Assembly: GCA_038380795.1 (NCBI GenBank) | Contig: CM076270.1 | Location: 22,832,001 to 22,896,000, forward strand | From: Pyrocephalus nanus | Lineage: Eukaryota > Chordata > Aves > Passeriformes > Tyrannidae | Length of the DNA stretch: 64,000 nt | Reading direction: 5' to 3' | Shown: positions 48,056 through 63,000 of the stretch, in pieces | Layout: every line of letters starts with the position of its first letter | How positions within the stretch are numbered: the stretch's first letter is position 1 | The notes under the pieces: generated by a model | What the model saw: only the letters and a program-made list of their open reading frames with translations | Database searches by the model: none | What the model was told of the DNA's origin: nothing | Made by a program: the position numbers and the translations under genes

Positions 48056-51000
48056 ATTTACAGGGCTCTTGTTGATGACGATAGCTAGCACAAAACGCTG
48101 TGTATGGGTTATTATTAAAAGGCCTGTTTAGCAAAAAAAAAAGAAAAAAAGTTGCCGCGCTCTACGACTCCCTGAAAGGAGGTTGTGGGCAGGTGGGGAT
48201 CGGTCCCTCCTCGCAGGCAGGTAGTGATAGGATGGCACAGCCTTAAGATGTGGTAGAGGAGGTTTAGCTTGGACATCAGGAGGAATTTCTTCATAGAAAG
48301 GGTGATTAGACCTTGGAGTGGACCTCCCAGGGAGGTGATGGAGTCACCGTCCCCAGGTGTGTTTAAGGAAAGACCGGACATGGTCTGGTTGACCAAGGCA
48401 CTGGTGTTCATTCACAGGTTCATAGTTTGTTCGTGGTGGTGTCAGGCCGTGGGTTGGACTCAATGACCTCAGAGGTCTTTTCTAGCCTAGTTGATTCTGT
48501 GATTTTTTTTTTTTTTAGTTTACTAATTTTCTGAGCAAAACCACACTTTGGAAAGGGGTATTGCCATTGTCCTCATCATTTGTCCTCAGCCTGGGCAGGA
48601 GACTCAATGAAATTTCAGAAGAGAAACAGGGTGCATATGGCCAGCTCAGAAAGCCTACTAGAATAACAGATCTTTCTTTCAAATGAAATACTTTTCTTAC
48701 CAACTTCCTAAAATGCGGAGTGACACAGAAATTCATGTAAATTGTCCTTTCCCACAGAGAAACAAGGAGCAGTAGAGCCCTATATCAGCTGTTTCAAAAC
48801 AGAAAGCCATGTGGTTAAACATTTTAATATTTGGGCTCAGTGAAAGTTGCAGGGATGCCAGAGCAACCCTAGAAATGGAAAGTGTATTATGATTTTTTTA
48901 TTCATTGCTGCACACAGGCCTTTGCAAACGCTGGAATAAATATGACAGGTTTTGTAAAACGTGTTTTCCAGGCTTCTTGGAACACCAAACTCCAGCAAAT
49001 ATCTTCAGTTCAGCTTCTTTAAAAATACACCTGAAGAAATGATGCAAAAAGTTGTTGGAAAAAAGAGGTGGTTCATTTCCAGAATAGAAAATGGCTCATA
49101 AATAGTATAATTTAATATCTTTTATCATATAAGCACATCAGAGTTGTTCACTCTGCTTACTCTCAGCAAGAGCAGCCAACCTCCCTCCAGTTCCAAAACT
49201 GCAAATATGTCCCCTGAAGTCAGTGGAGCAGTAAAAGTGGAAGCATTGTTGTCTACAGCACGTGTTATGAAATCCCAGAAGTCTAATTATGATCTGCTTA
49301 TCATTTTTGTTTAAAGGAATTATTTTGGAATATGTCGAAGGTGGTGAGTCAAAGACCAGACCTATAGATCTTCTGGACCTCAAACCTGAGTAAGTATGAT
49401 GTTATTTCAGGTAACAGTGCTCTGCTGTTTTACAGCACGTTGATATACAACTCTCTTTGATTGTTTTAAACATAACTGAGGTCAGCTATTACACAGAGCC
49501 TACCTGCTGTACTCATCCAGCTCTGGTGGGAAGAGCTTCAGAAGGATGACAGAAAATGCCACCATTAAATAAAGGTGCCAAAATCCCTGGAGTTTATTAG
49601 GCAGAAAGGCATGAAGTGATATGATTGTCTTAATACCAGCAGTGACATGGAAGAGTCCTTGCATGTAAGCCAAAGGCAGTAGACAATGTAGGCTGCACGT
49701 GCAAGATGAAAAATCCAAATTTAAAGTATTTGCAAAGCCATAGACAGAGATATAATACATATATATATTTCTATATATAATTTATCTTGTTACTACTTCA
49801 TGGGCAATTAATTTGGAATTTATGAAATCCCACTTTAATTTAGCTATTTATTCCGAAAGTAACAGATTGGGACACACATCTCCCATGTCTGATCCTCTAT
49901 GGAAATCCTTTGGAAAAGTAGATTTCTTGCCAAGCTACAATTTTGAGAAATTAAATTTCTCTGCACAACTTTATTAAAAGAGGGAAGGGAGCATAAAAAC
50001 CAAGAAAGATTTGTCCATATTTCTTTAAGGCGTTACAGAATGATAATTTTTTTCTCATAATTAGCACAGATGTCACAGCCTTAGTAGAAGAAATTAGAAA
50101 AGGAGAACCTCTCATCACAGCTGCCCATGTGGAACACGTCATACTTTTAGTACGAAGATTGCAGCAGAAACTGGGGGAGAAAGAGAATCACAAATTCTCT
50201 CTTTTTAAGGTCAGAGGCATGTATGTTAAAAACAACTTGGAGCATTTTGGGGGATTTCAGTTGTGGTGCTGTGAATATCTTTTTATTGCTGCTTGTTATG
50301 CTGGAGAGCGAAATTTGGACTTTATGGCTGATTTCTTGAATGTTTTCAGTCCTCTCTGCACTGTTCAGAGCAACTGAGTCTGGCCTGGTTTTATCTGCTA
50401 GGAATTCCCCCAAAAGGCTGAGAAGTATAACTGTTCCTAAACTTTTTACACAGGCTTATGCACAAGAGTTTGTTTTGAATGGAGAGAAATTAATCTTTTA
50501 TTTGTCAAATAAGAATTTATGGACCAGCAACACCCCTGGTTTGTTTAAACAAAACCTGTAAATAGACCCTAAGTAAAATAGCTGTTGGGAAAGGACCAAA
50601 GTAATTTCATACCCTTCTCTACTTGCTCTTCATTTTGTGAAAGTTATGGGGTTTGTGCTGTTACTTTGTGAAAGTTATGAGGGTTTTATGCAGTTGTCAT
50701 TACTTTCATTACTTTCTGTCATTACTATTTTGTTTGAATATTGATAATTTGATCTTCAGCTTACAGACAGCACTTCAAAAATTTCCAGCAAGTAAGCTTT
50801 TTAAGAACAATGCTTAAAGAGACCATTCAGAGCTCCAAATCCAAGATTCAATCTGTCCCCTAACAGTACACAATTTCTTCCTAATATCTAACCTAAATTG
50901 CACATTGCAATCTGAAATAATTAAATGTTGTGTCTTTATTGTGTCAGCAGATGGCAATGTGCAGCTGTTAAAAATTGCTGGTCAGTGCTATGTTTATTTG

Positions 51001-54000
51001 TTACTTTAACTGAGAGAGAAAAGGAAGAAGTTTTGTCCAGCTAAAAAACCCTTACATGTTCCTAGATATAACTTGGGTTCTTTTGACCACTGGTACACAC
51101 CTGGTTGAATTCTGCAAAGATAAATCCTCAAATGCTTGTTCACAGTTGAGTGTAAATAATGTATTAATTAATTTTTGGGTATAGTGCTGCTTCTGAGCTT
51201 CTGTATTTGGGAATAATAGAGTCAGGCAAATCCAATCAGTGCTGGCTTATTTCCTTTTCTGGAGCAGTTAGAAATGTGTGAAAAGAACTTTGATATTTCA
51301 GTGTCATGTTAGGCTTGTAAGTGAAACATGAGTATCAGGTGCTTCTGAGGTGGGTGGGAGTGGGAGTTTTTTTCCTTTTCTCCCCCCAAAAATGTTCCAT
51401 GTGTTTGCATTGTTTGGAAATGAATGTTTTTTTTCCCTGTTGCACTGGAGCATAATCTGAACCAAGTGTCTGAACTCATCTTTTTGTTATTTCCAGTAAT
51501 TGTGGTGGTGGTGGTGGTGTGTTAGGTACCCTGCAGAGAAACCAGCTTTTGTAACAATTCTCAGGTTTTAAACTATTACATAGCATGGGATGCTTTGGAG
51601 ATTTGCAGATTTTTATCTTAGGTCCTGCTGTAGCAGATTTTGCAGAACTGGGGTATAATTTTTTAATATCGTTGTTACTGCACCATTTGCACAAGCAATT
51701 CTCCCTGGCTCAGAGTTATGGGGATGAAGCAACTGCAGCACTGGGCACTGGAAGAACAGAATTAGTCCTATGATATGAAATTAAATATAAACCCCTCTTC
51801 TTTTCCTCCCTTTTTTTTCCATAACTTTTGAATATCTTTGTTCAGAGCTGCCTGCATGGAGTCCTAAAAATGTCATGGACGAAATTACCCCAAATTTCCA
51901 TAATTATCCATTCTCATGTGCAGATATTTGTATACTGTGGCTGTTTTTAAAAATCAAAATATTTTTGTCATTTCCACATCTTGATTGCTCATTCCCAATG
52001 CTGTAGCTGAAAGTACAACTCATGTTATTTTCTCTAGAGAAGAAAAATTGTTGTTTCTGTGACATAAAATACATTTTCTGTTTCTCTCTCAGTCCTTCAC
52101 TTGACCATTTTTATTTCCATTTTGATCAGTCCCTTCTCTTCTGAGTAGAAGATCAATGAGCCTCTTTCATTTTCCTTTTGGAGACAGGCAGCTTGGAAAA
52201 CTTGAGATAAGGACAATAAGTTGAAGCTCTGGTAACATGTCAGTGATTAAATGGCATTGCTCATAAATCAATTCTTCATTTTTACCTTACAGAAAAGACC
52301 TAGTGAGCCACTGAGATATTTGTAAAACATCCCTTTACTTCCCTGGCAGCAATTGCTGTGATTTCCCCCTTTATGATTTTATGATACTTTAGACTTGATC
52401 AAAGGGCAGGGAATTGTTCAAATGCAAACTTTGTTGTACTGTTTGCAGTTTCTGTACTCTGTAGCCAGTTTATTCAAACACCAACCAGGCTGTGTATTTT
52501 TTGGTCCTTTTTCTAGTGTCATGGCATACTGACTTCCATTGGCAGTGTCTGAAACTATTTTCACCTATGTTTAATAAACCTTAATATGTATTATTGTGGC
52601 CATAGGATCATTTCCATGAAACACATATACACTGTTTAAAGGACCTTAGAAATAAAGGTAGAAGTAGCTCCTATCCTAAAAGACTCAAATACTCAATTCA
52701 ATTGGATTTCTTGATTCACTTTATAAGACTTAATATTAGTCTTAATATTAGGATTTCTTTCATCAGTGATCCCAGCAGGCGTGGTCTCCTCACTCATTTG
52801 TTTTGCCCTTTCAGCTCTGGTTTAGGGTTACTTTGCTGGTCTCAGAGAAGATGAATTAAAATCAAGCATGGGGAAAAAGGGCAGTTAATTCAAGTAAAAT
52901 ATAACTTTGAAATAATTTTAAATAAATATTATATAATATTTTAATTGATAACACAAGGGGAAGTTTTTAGTCAGCGATTAATGTATAACAGCTGTAACTG
53001 GTAGTCTGACAGGAGGAAGAGAAAAAATTAACTTACTGAATATTTTGAGCAATTTTTAAATTTTATTTGCATCAAATGTTTTTTTTTTTTTTTCCTCTCT
53101 CTGCCCCACTTCTATTTCAGGTGCTTAGAACACATCTCTTGCCACTGACTAATGTAGCGTTCAACAAATCTGGTTCCCGGTGAGTTGTTTTCAAAGTCAA
53201 AATACGCAATCACTAATTGCAGTTTTGTACATGTAAATTAAATGGGAAGGGAACTTTGGTGCTCTTATCTTGCTGCAAAAAAGAATTCAGCTGTGCTGCT
53301 CATGAGCAGCTTCAGGCACAACTGGGGATTAGAGTTCAGGCCTCTGTGGGAGGAATAATGGGAGATGCAAAAAAGGGGCAGGAGAGATTCAAATTTGCAG
53401 TTTTTCTCTGCCAAGGTGATAGTTTGTTGATAATTAGGATGTTACAGGCAGAAACACCTTTATGGCAATAAACTACATATTGCTAGAAGCTAAATGAGTC
53501 TTTGACATAAACTCAGTTGGGACTTTCACTGTAGTGAAAGTGTAACTTTCATGTTAATTGATTTCCCTGTGGACTTAATGTCTTATTTTTTTCTTCATGG
53601 CTTGAAAGCAGCAGCTTGCTTTCTGGTTGAAATCCATCCAAGATTAGAAGAAAGGTGTTTTTAGGAATAATATGTTTTTTAAAAAAAGAAAAGGAACCTC
53701 TGTGGTCATTAATCTGTATTTCTGAAAGAAAGAGATTTAGGGTCTGAGACGGTGCTAACTGAAATCTGTGAAAATAACTCATTTGACCGTGCATCAGGAC
53801 CAGTAAGATATTTACTGTATTCAGAATTTAAGTTCTCTTTGCTTTAGCTTTATCACTGGGAGCTATGACAGAACCTGCAAACTGTGGGACACAGCATCAG
53901 GAGAGGAGCTTTGTACGCTGGAGGGACACAAAAACGTCGTCTATGCAATAGCTTTCAATAATCCTTATGGGTAAATACATTTCCTCTGAGATACCTCATA

Positions 54001-57000
54001 ATTGCTAACCATGTTGTTTTGCAAATACTCTCATGTAAAATAGACTATTCCAGCTTGAAAGAGTTCAGCTTCTGAATTTGTAAAGTTCAGCTATAGCTAA
54101 TCACTGCAGGAAGACACCAGTTTATTTGTACATTCAAACATATTTTCTTCTATATTTTTTTAAATAAAATTTAGACGTTCTAACCACAAATATAATTAGG
54201 TATTCTTGAAATATATATATATAAGTCAGTTTATTATACTGAAGCACAGATTTATTTCAGTAATACCTATACATGATTGTGTTCTGAAGGTTAATCATTC
54301 TTTCTGCCTCCACATAATTGTGTGTGATGTGAGATATAAAGTACTCATGACAATCTTTGTTGCTTCAGTTAAGGAGAAAGAACATTTCTGTCACAACAGA
54401 AGTGGATTTCTCCATTTGACATTACACATCCATTATTATTTAGGACAGAGAAGTCCCCAGCTGCTGAGTAATTTTTATAAAATCCACAGGGGGCCGCTGT
54501 GTGAATGTCCAATATGAATCTGCACCAATAACTTTGCCCTAGGCTGGGATTGCCACCTGTTGGGTGAAGGGAATTACATGTTAGCTACTAAAGTTTCATT
54601 GTCCTTTGCTTCCTGGGGAAGCCATCGTGTGTGAGAAAATCATTTTGTTTCTCTGCAAAGTAAGATAAATTAATTCCTGTTTTTCTATTAAATCCTGTTA
54701 CTTCTTTTGCTGTCAGATGTCCTATTTATCAGTTAAGCAATACACAGTTAACATCAGGAAATAAATGTTAAAGACTTGTTCTTATATTATTTGAAGCTTC
54801 ATCTCCTTCTTTGATATGAAAAGGAAAACCTAGAACCTGCTCTGTCAATGTCTTATATTCTGATGTTATTCTTCACTTAAAAATAAAACCAAAACAGTTA
54901 ATGAAAATCTTTCATATACCTTGGAGAAACTAACAACAAAAATCTCTGTAAAAATCAATAATTAGACAGTAAAAGTGGGAGAAACAAGATACACACAAGA
55001 GAATCTGATCAGAACCTTGAACTGCTTTTACATTAAACATTTGTTTAAAAAAGAAGGGTTTTTTTCCTGCTAATCTTTAGGTTTTGATGCAGTGTCCCTT
55101 GCTGCATTTTCTGGATGTTTCAGTTCAGTCTTGCTCCAACTCCAGTTGGTCATACCACTTCCCCTGATGTCAATGGGAGTGGAGTTCAACCTGAAATCTG
55201 GGTAAACTGCTTACACAAGGAGTCTATAATGGTTGATAACAGAGCTGTTATCTGATGAAATCACTTAAGTTTTTAATGCACCTGCAAGTGCAGCAGGTAA
55301 CATCATCCCTAAAGGAGGGTAGTCATCAGTTAGGAACACTTCTGTGCTCACAGATAAGCACAGTAGCTCTCTTAGGAACTCTGATTCTGCTGCAGGATCT
55401 TGTGGTGTGGCAGTGTGTGCAAGCTTCAGTGGCTGGTAATTGTTTCTGTGAGTTCTGCTGTCTTTGGAGTCAGAGGTTTATTCTAACTGGAAATGATGGG
55501 ATTTTTTTTTTTTCCATCTAGTGACAAGATTGCCACTGGATCTTTTGATAAGACGTGCAGACTGTGGAGCACGGAAACAGGAGAATGTTATCATACTTTC
55601 AGAGGACATAGTGCAGAAATAGTGAGTAGTGATGGATATTTCTTATTCCTTTATGTTTCTTCACACCATCGTTGGTGATTGTGGGTTCCAGCTCCCCAGG
55701 AGCTCCCATTCTGCTCCATCCATTCACACATTCAGATATTGTTAACATTTCTGCCTTTCAAGAGAAGATAATCTGATAGTTCTGAAGAGAGAGGATGAAC
55801 CATCATATATATATATAGAAACATATAAATATTTTTATTTTTACTTTGTTCCAATTTTCCCCTGATTGCTAAATGTTAAAATATTGAAAAATACCATAGC
55901 ATTTGGATTTTTCAGTTTATTGTACATATTTATTTCTTGATTACATATCACACTTTTTTTCTAGCTATCTTGCATTGCCTCTCACATTTGCAGAACTAAA
56001 TAGAGAAGAACATCATTGCTTGTCTTGTCTTTCACACATAGATCTGAACTTCCTGTACAGAACCAAGTGGAGTCATAAAGAATGAATTTCTGAAATTTAA
56101 ACTGTGTTAATTGGGAATATGTGGGATGCTGAAATGTCAGAGATCTATGAAATTAAAGCAGTTTAAGCATAATAATTCTTGGTTTCCTTTCCAATGCACT
56201 AGGACCCCTATCAGCAACAGCAATAGCTGTACAATCACTATTCAGTGAAATATTGCTGGACATTGTTTCTGGGAAAAGAAAAAGAAATTTAATGTAGGTT
56301 GTGAGGCCTTAACTAGTACAAGAAAATGGTGTTTTACCATGGTGGAAGGTGAGGTTTGTTTCAGTGTGCTTTTGATTCTCTGGATACTGTGAAACAGTTA
56401 TCCTTTACAAAGGAGAAGATGTTTGCTTGTTGAGAAAGGCTGCAGTGATTTTGCTTCCCCAAATCAGTTAGGTAAATGTTTAAAGGCATCTCCATTTTTT
56501 TCTGACTCCTGTAGGGGTTAGATTAGACCCAGAGTGTTATGAGTTGTGTCAGCAAGTAATTAGTAGAAGATAATAGCCAGCAGAAAATGATGTGTTTCTC
56601 TGAATGAGGCCTGTTTTGAAAGGCTGTTATTGCAGCTGATACATTGCTGGCAAGGGCATGTCCACAGTTATTCAGTATTCAAAAACAGAGCTACTGTTTT
56701 TCCTTTTTTCATGGCACCTCCCATTCTTTATTTGCAGAACAATCATACTGAGTAATTACAGAGAGCGGGGGGATGGCTGCATGATTTTTTTTAATGTGAA
56801 AAATGAGTTAAGCAAATTGTTGAGCTTTTGTTCTTGCTTATTCAGAAATAAATATGATGTTGTGGGGACGCCCTTGGCAAATGGCGTAGATAATAACACC
56901 TGAGAGGGTAAGAGTGTGAGTGTACAGAGTGTGTCTGTGGTTCAATAAAAAATTGTTTGGAGGGTCTTTGCCCCAACTAACCAAGTTAAAGAGGAAGCCT

Positions 57001-60000
57001 AGCAAATAAATGATAGTGTTAGGGAGGACTGTCAGTAGGACTGAACCGTGACTGCAGATTTTCAAAGAGAATTTTGAAATAAAGAAGTTGAATTTTGAAA
57101 TAAAAAAGAAAGAAGTAGAAGAAGATAAAAACCTCTTTGTTGTTAGAGGAGGAGGTTCCAAAAATTTTCAAGTGTTTATTAAGATTGCATAAGCTCATCT
57201 GTTGCATTACAGATACTGCTACTGAAGACATGTTTCTTGCTACAGGTGTGTTTATCATTTAATCTTCAGAGCACAGTGGTGGCAACTGGAAGCATGGATG
57301 CCACTGCCAAATTATGGGACATAGAGAAAGGAGAAGAAGTAGCCACTTTAAGAGTATGTTTACCTTATGTTTTTAAAGGTGTTCCTTGCTTTCTTGGTTT
57401 TCCAGCTGAGGTGAATAACAGTATAACTATTACAACAGTTTCAAAACTTGCATAGTTTCTTTTACCACACGGTCCCGCAGTGACTGAGTTACAAAACAGA
57501 GTAAGAAAGCTTGAAAGGAATGAGAAAGCTGTGGTATTTTATAAAAAGCCCTATTTATCAAAAGACAGGTTTTCTCATTTCAGTGATGTTCCTGCTGTAG
57601 ATTAGAATGCCCTCATTAAAACATGCTGCTATACAGTAAATTGTGACCTCCTCTGTCTGGATCTTCCTGGGAACATCAGCAGAGGACAAGCATCCAGTTA
57701 CCTCTAGATTGTCATCTCTCTTTGCTCTGCTTGGCTTGCTGGGATTCCACAGGTTTAGGTTGGCCTCTGCTGTTTCAATGCATTTATCTCCTGTAAATCC
57801 TAAATAATGTGTAGTGAGTAAGCTTCCTGCTAAAGGGGTGTGTGTGCCTGCTTTTTTTCCAGTTGTTGGGTTATTGACTGTTCCAAGTTGGGTAGGCCTT
57901 CCTGTCAAAATTGTGATGTACTGGACAAGACAGTAAATAAAACATCAATGGATTATAGAAGGGTTATGCTGCTGAAAAAAATCCTACATATTAAACTATG
58001 TTAATGGCGAGGTCGTAATTTGTATTCTCATACTCCTTTTTAAAAATCCTCCCAGGGGCACTCAGCAGAAATTATTGCACTCTCTTTCAACACCACTGGA
58101 GATAAGATCATCACTGGCTCCTTTGATCACACCGTAGCAGTGTGGGATGTTGGCACTGGCAGGTACTAAAGCACTAATAAACATCATTTTACTTTGCATG
58201 TTTTCGGGGCAAATGAAACAGGCAATGTTGAGCTACAGATTACAGACCTCATATTTCATTTAGAGTATATGTTCCTTCATCTTGTCATTTGTTAATCCTT
58301 TGTGCTTCTGACAAGGAATGCCTCTCATGGAATGTTTTAGTTTTTTTGTTTTAAATTTCCATCTTGTGAGCATTAAGGAGGCAGAAGGAGTGGACAGATC
58401 CTGCGCTTGTTCCTGGTGGATTCTCCAAATTGGGAAAATATTTTATCAGCGTGGAAACTCATGGTTTGGATTTTTGGTTTTACTGTAAAAAGTTGTACAC
58501 AAATAAATACAACACCGTGGGCCTCGCAGTGTTCGAAAGTAAAATCTATAAAATGATCTGAATATAATCAAGTTTTTGTTATTGTAAAAAAATAGAAGAT
58601 TTGATTGCTCAGGAGATTTGCTTTGCTGTTCATTTAGCATATATAATAATGTATCTACCTTTATATATCTTACACAACGAATAAAAACATTTCAGTCGCT
58701 TAAACTAATTTAGTTGTTTTCCTAGTCATTAATTTATCCATTATTTAAAGCGTGTTTCTATTAATGATACAGTGATATCAGTATTATGATAATAACCCAA
58801 TTTACTAATCCTTTAATACATATATATCTCAACCTTTTTTAAGCTTCCTTGCCTTATCAGCCATTAGTTTTTAGGAAGCAGTAGCAGCTAATTGTAACCT
58901 CTCTGTTCTGATAAAGCTGAAGAATTTAATGGAACTTGTATTGCCAGTCTTGTGCAGCAAGAAATTTAGGATTAATGAGGATTAGAAATCCTATTTCAGT
59001 TGGGCCGTCATTTGCCTGTGATTTGGGAACATGCTCACATTAAGCATCTGATTAAGCCCTATTTGATCTTCAGTGGATTTTATAAAAGGTTTAGATTACA
59101 CGGAGTTTTTTAAAGATGTGCTGTTTACAGTTCACTGAAGTAGGATAATGGGAGAGTAATGTGGAAAAACTTGCTGTGTATGTAGAAGAATACAAGGAAT
59201 TCGTCTCTGATACTGGCAAGTCTTGCATTTCATTGGAAATACATTCAGTAAAATGGTTTTGAAAGAGAAGGGAGGACTTTTCCATTTTATTCCTTACTGC
59301 CTCTCTTTATCAACGACAGAAAATGGAACTGATGTAGTGGAAGAATCCTAAATGAACTGCACCACTCCATTTAACTGCTTTAATGGATAAAATGGGGAAG
59401 ACATACACCTTAACTGTAACATTTTATAAACTTACTAATAATTTCTATGTATTTATCAAAATAGACACAATAAATGTAAATTAATTTTTTTTTTCTGTAG
59501 TAGGTTACTTACTTTGATAGGTCACCGAGGAGAGATCAGCAGTGCCCAGTTCAACTGGGACTGTTCCCTCATTGTCACCGGATCAATGGACAAGACATGC
59601 ATGGTAAGTATGTTGAGTATATACTGAATACAGCTACTTGGCATATAAAAAAAAAAATATATATTTTAAATGAAATACCATTATTTTAAACTACTACATG
59701 CAATTAATTAAAAAATTAAAACTGAATGTAAAACCGATAGGCTTATTCATTTCAGTGGAGTCCAGTTAAGTCTTATTTAATCAATAGACTAAAATAAAAA
59801 AAATATCTAGGGCTTTATTAAACTAACTAACGAGTGACTCTTTATTGATTTATACCCAGTTTTCTTGTTAATACATGCCAGATATCAGAATGGGCCTCCA
59901 TGTGCTGCTTTATCAAACAACTATCAGGTAGCTATCAAGTAAATTAGTCACTGTAAGCAAAACAATCCCCCCTGTTCATCTGTGCAGCTGTGGAATGCTG

Positions 60001-63000
60001 AGACTGGCACACATCTGGCAACTCTGGCAGGTCACAGGGACGAGGTGCTGGATGTCTGCTTTGATCTCACCGGCCAGCGCGTTGCATCGGCCTCTGCCGA
60101 CGGTGAGTGCAGTGACGGGGCAGCTACGACAATTCTGGGGCAGTGGTTCTGCTCTGAGTGCAGCTTGATGGAAGAGGAGTATGGGATTCAAAACTACAGG
60201 TCAAGCAATGTTTGTTGTATTACAGGAAGTTTGGCATTAAACTTAAGCAGTTTTCTCCGGTGAAAATGTTCTTATTTTCATACTTTAATCAACTCAGTGT
60301 GTCTGTCCGCTTTAACTTGAGACTTGGAAGGAAATATTTCACTTGTGGCTGGAAATATGTTTGAAATGTGCAGGTAAATAGCTTTTGAGGGGGTTGATTT
60401 TTATGGCTCAAATTTAGGCTTCAATGAAAATAGTTGGAATTTTACTGATGGATTTACTACCACGCTTTCCAAATGCACAAGAAGAGAATGCACAATACAG
60501 AGGTAGTGAAAGAAGAAATTTTGGTTTGTTATTGGTATGCAAAAGTTTTACATGCTCATTGTTTATTTAAGAATTGCAGTAAATAGTCCTTTTTCTATTT
60601 ACCTGCTCAGTTATTTCTATTACAGTGCATAATGACAGTATTATTATTACATTATTACATTTACCATTACATTATTACATTACCATTACATTATTATTAT
60701 TATTATTATTAATATTATTTTTACATATATAAGGGCTTTAATTTGCATTTCCAGAAACAGCATACCAGACTGATTGGGGGGCATTATTTTGGATATGTTT
60801 TGCTGTAGTTGCTATATTCAGACAAAAGAAGTTTCCTGAAATTTAATCAATAGCTTATTAAGTATAATGAATGGCTTATTCAATAACATGAGTATCTGAA
60901 ATATAATGAAAGCTTTCTAGATACAGTGTGCATGCTTTCTGAAATTGCACACTTCAGTAGTCTGTGTTCTATGTGGACATTTGTATTTGCATTTTAGAAG
61001 TTTTCCAGGAGAATCCATTTCTGGTCAGGAAAGAAAGTCAGGCTTTTCCAAACAGATTACAGATGCTTTTAAATAGACTTTACCCTTGGAGGAAGCTCTG
61101 TGAAGATTGCCTTCTATTTCTTTTGAAATGAAACCTGAGGATGAGTTCCTTCTGACCTCATTGCAATGTTCTTATTGAAATGCATGCTTAAGCATAACAG
61201 TCACATCTGGCTCCCCATCTACTGCAACAGGATCAGCAAGAGTCTATGATGCACAAACAAAAAAGTGCATTGCAAAGCTAGAAGGTCATGGAGGTGAAAT
61301 TTCCAAGGTAAGTTGTCTGTGGCTTGCACCTTTTTTTTTTTTTTTATTATTTGACTATGTTTGACACCCAATCCATGACACAGAAATACTGTTAAAGCAT
61401 GTGGGGATAGAATAATTAATGTTCAAAATTGAGAGGTCTGGCTAAGAAGTTCTCTTTACTGAAAGAACTTTCTGTTTGGCTAAAAGCTATCAGTCAATGG
61501 CTTTCTCTGCACACCTGATTTATGGAACAGCAAAAAATATTTATGTGGATAAAGACATGGAGAGTCTTATTTTCAGAAGTGTTTGAAGGAACGTTTCAAA
61601 AATCACTTGGTCATGAGGGGTGTGCTCGTGTGCTTTGGTGTTCAAAATTGAGCCAGATAAGACTTCCAGCCAAGTTCTGTTCCAAACACATTTAGTTGCT
61701 TCCAACATTGTACATATTTTTCAAACTTTGTTCTTTATTACTTGCAACTTTTCATTATTCTTTCAAGTGGATAGTTCTCATTAGCTTCAAAGCTAGAAAG
61801 TTAAGTCTGTGCTGCTTTTTTTTTTTTTTTTGATATATTTTGAAATTGAATTATTAGTGTTTTGAAACTAGGGTGGCTCTTAGTGAACAGAACTCACATT
61901 CTCTCATTTGATTGTTCTATTATAATCACTCTGCTGAGAGAATATTCAGTTCAGAAAGGCTGGCATTTCCTCATTTACCATAGTCCCTGCAGCATTTCAC
62001 ACTCAGTGTAGATCCACTGGGTACAGTCGGGATACCTGCTGACATGTGAATGAGTCAAAGACAGCTTCCATCATCGTCCTCAGTGCCAGCAGGATTTCTT
62101 TGCTGGAAGTGAGAATGTGCTCATCTGGGAGCATGCTGAAAAGTCCGTGTATTTCTGCAGATATTCTGTGTAGCTGTGACCACTTGGGAAGACTTGGAAT
62201 TTGGATTTCTGGGGAACAGACATTTTGCCCTCTGTGATTAAGCAATTTCACAATATAGAATAAACTGGTATTGTCTGGGTAGTGCTAGAAAAATGTACCT
62301 GATTATCTGGAAATGCATGCAATTTTGACAATGAATGTTTAACAAATATGAAGACAAACTATAAAATTAATTACCTTCAGTGCAAATTCTGATACTACAG
62401 AGACGTGTGTTCTGTAATGTAGAACTCTATAAAATATGTATAAATTTTACATTGGAATAATGCTAACATTTAAATAAAGTTGCTACAGCTGTGGATCAGT
62501 TGTGATTTTGGGGCTTGGGATTCTGAAGTTTTGATCCTATAGGATGGTCATTGTTTATAGACCTTTGTAAATCCACAAAGCTTTCAGCCAGAGCAGTTTG
62601 CCAGTTTGACTCTAGTGCAATACTATCTTGTAATTTTAGTTGAAAACCTGAATTCAAGAATGTCTGCTTATATTTTTATCTTTTAATGACTACATACACT
62701 TCTTTCTCTGGGCATATTCACTTGCTGAGTAACAAAACTCATTTCTGTATTTTTTAAAGGTATGTTTCAACCCTAAAGGAAATCTTATACTGACAGCCAG
62801 TTCTGATAAAACAGCTCGACTCTGGGACGCTGCTACTGGACACTGCCTTCAGATATTACAGGGTCATACTGATGAAATATTCTCCTGTGCTTTCAACTAC
62901 AAAGGGGATACAATTATTACAGGTAACTAATATATTCCATTTTTTTTTTGCTTCAGTCATTTGAACAACCAAAATATGGGATGCAGCTGAAAATATTGCT

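Noticed and set aside
47679..48134. Several open frames on both strands in the DAW1 CpG island
   Set aside because: High GC content suppresses stop codons. Only the frame containing [14 protein letters not shown] joins correctly to exon 2 and matches a known protein.
54488..54505. CTCF-like ccacagggggccgctgtg in DAW1 intron 5
   Set aside because: The match needs a one-base gap in the core relative to CCASYAGRKGGC, so it was not counted as a site.
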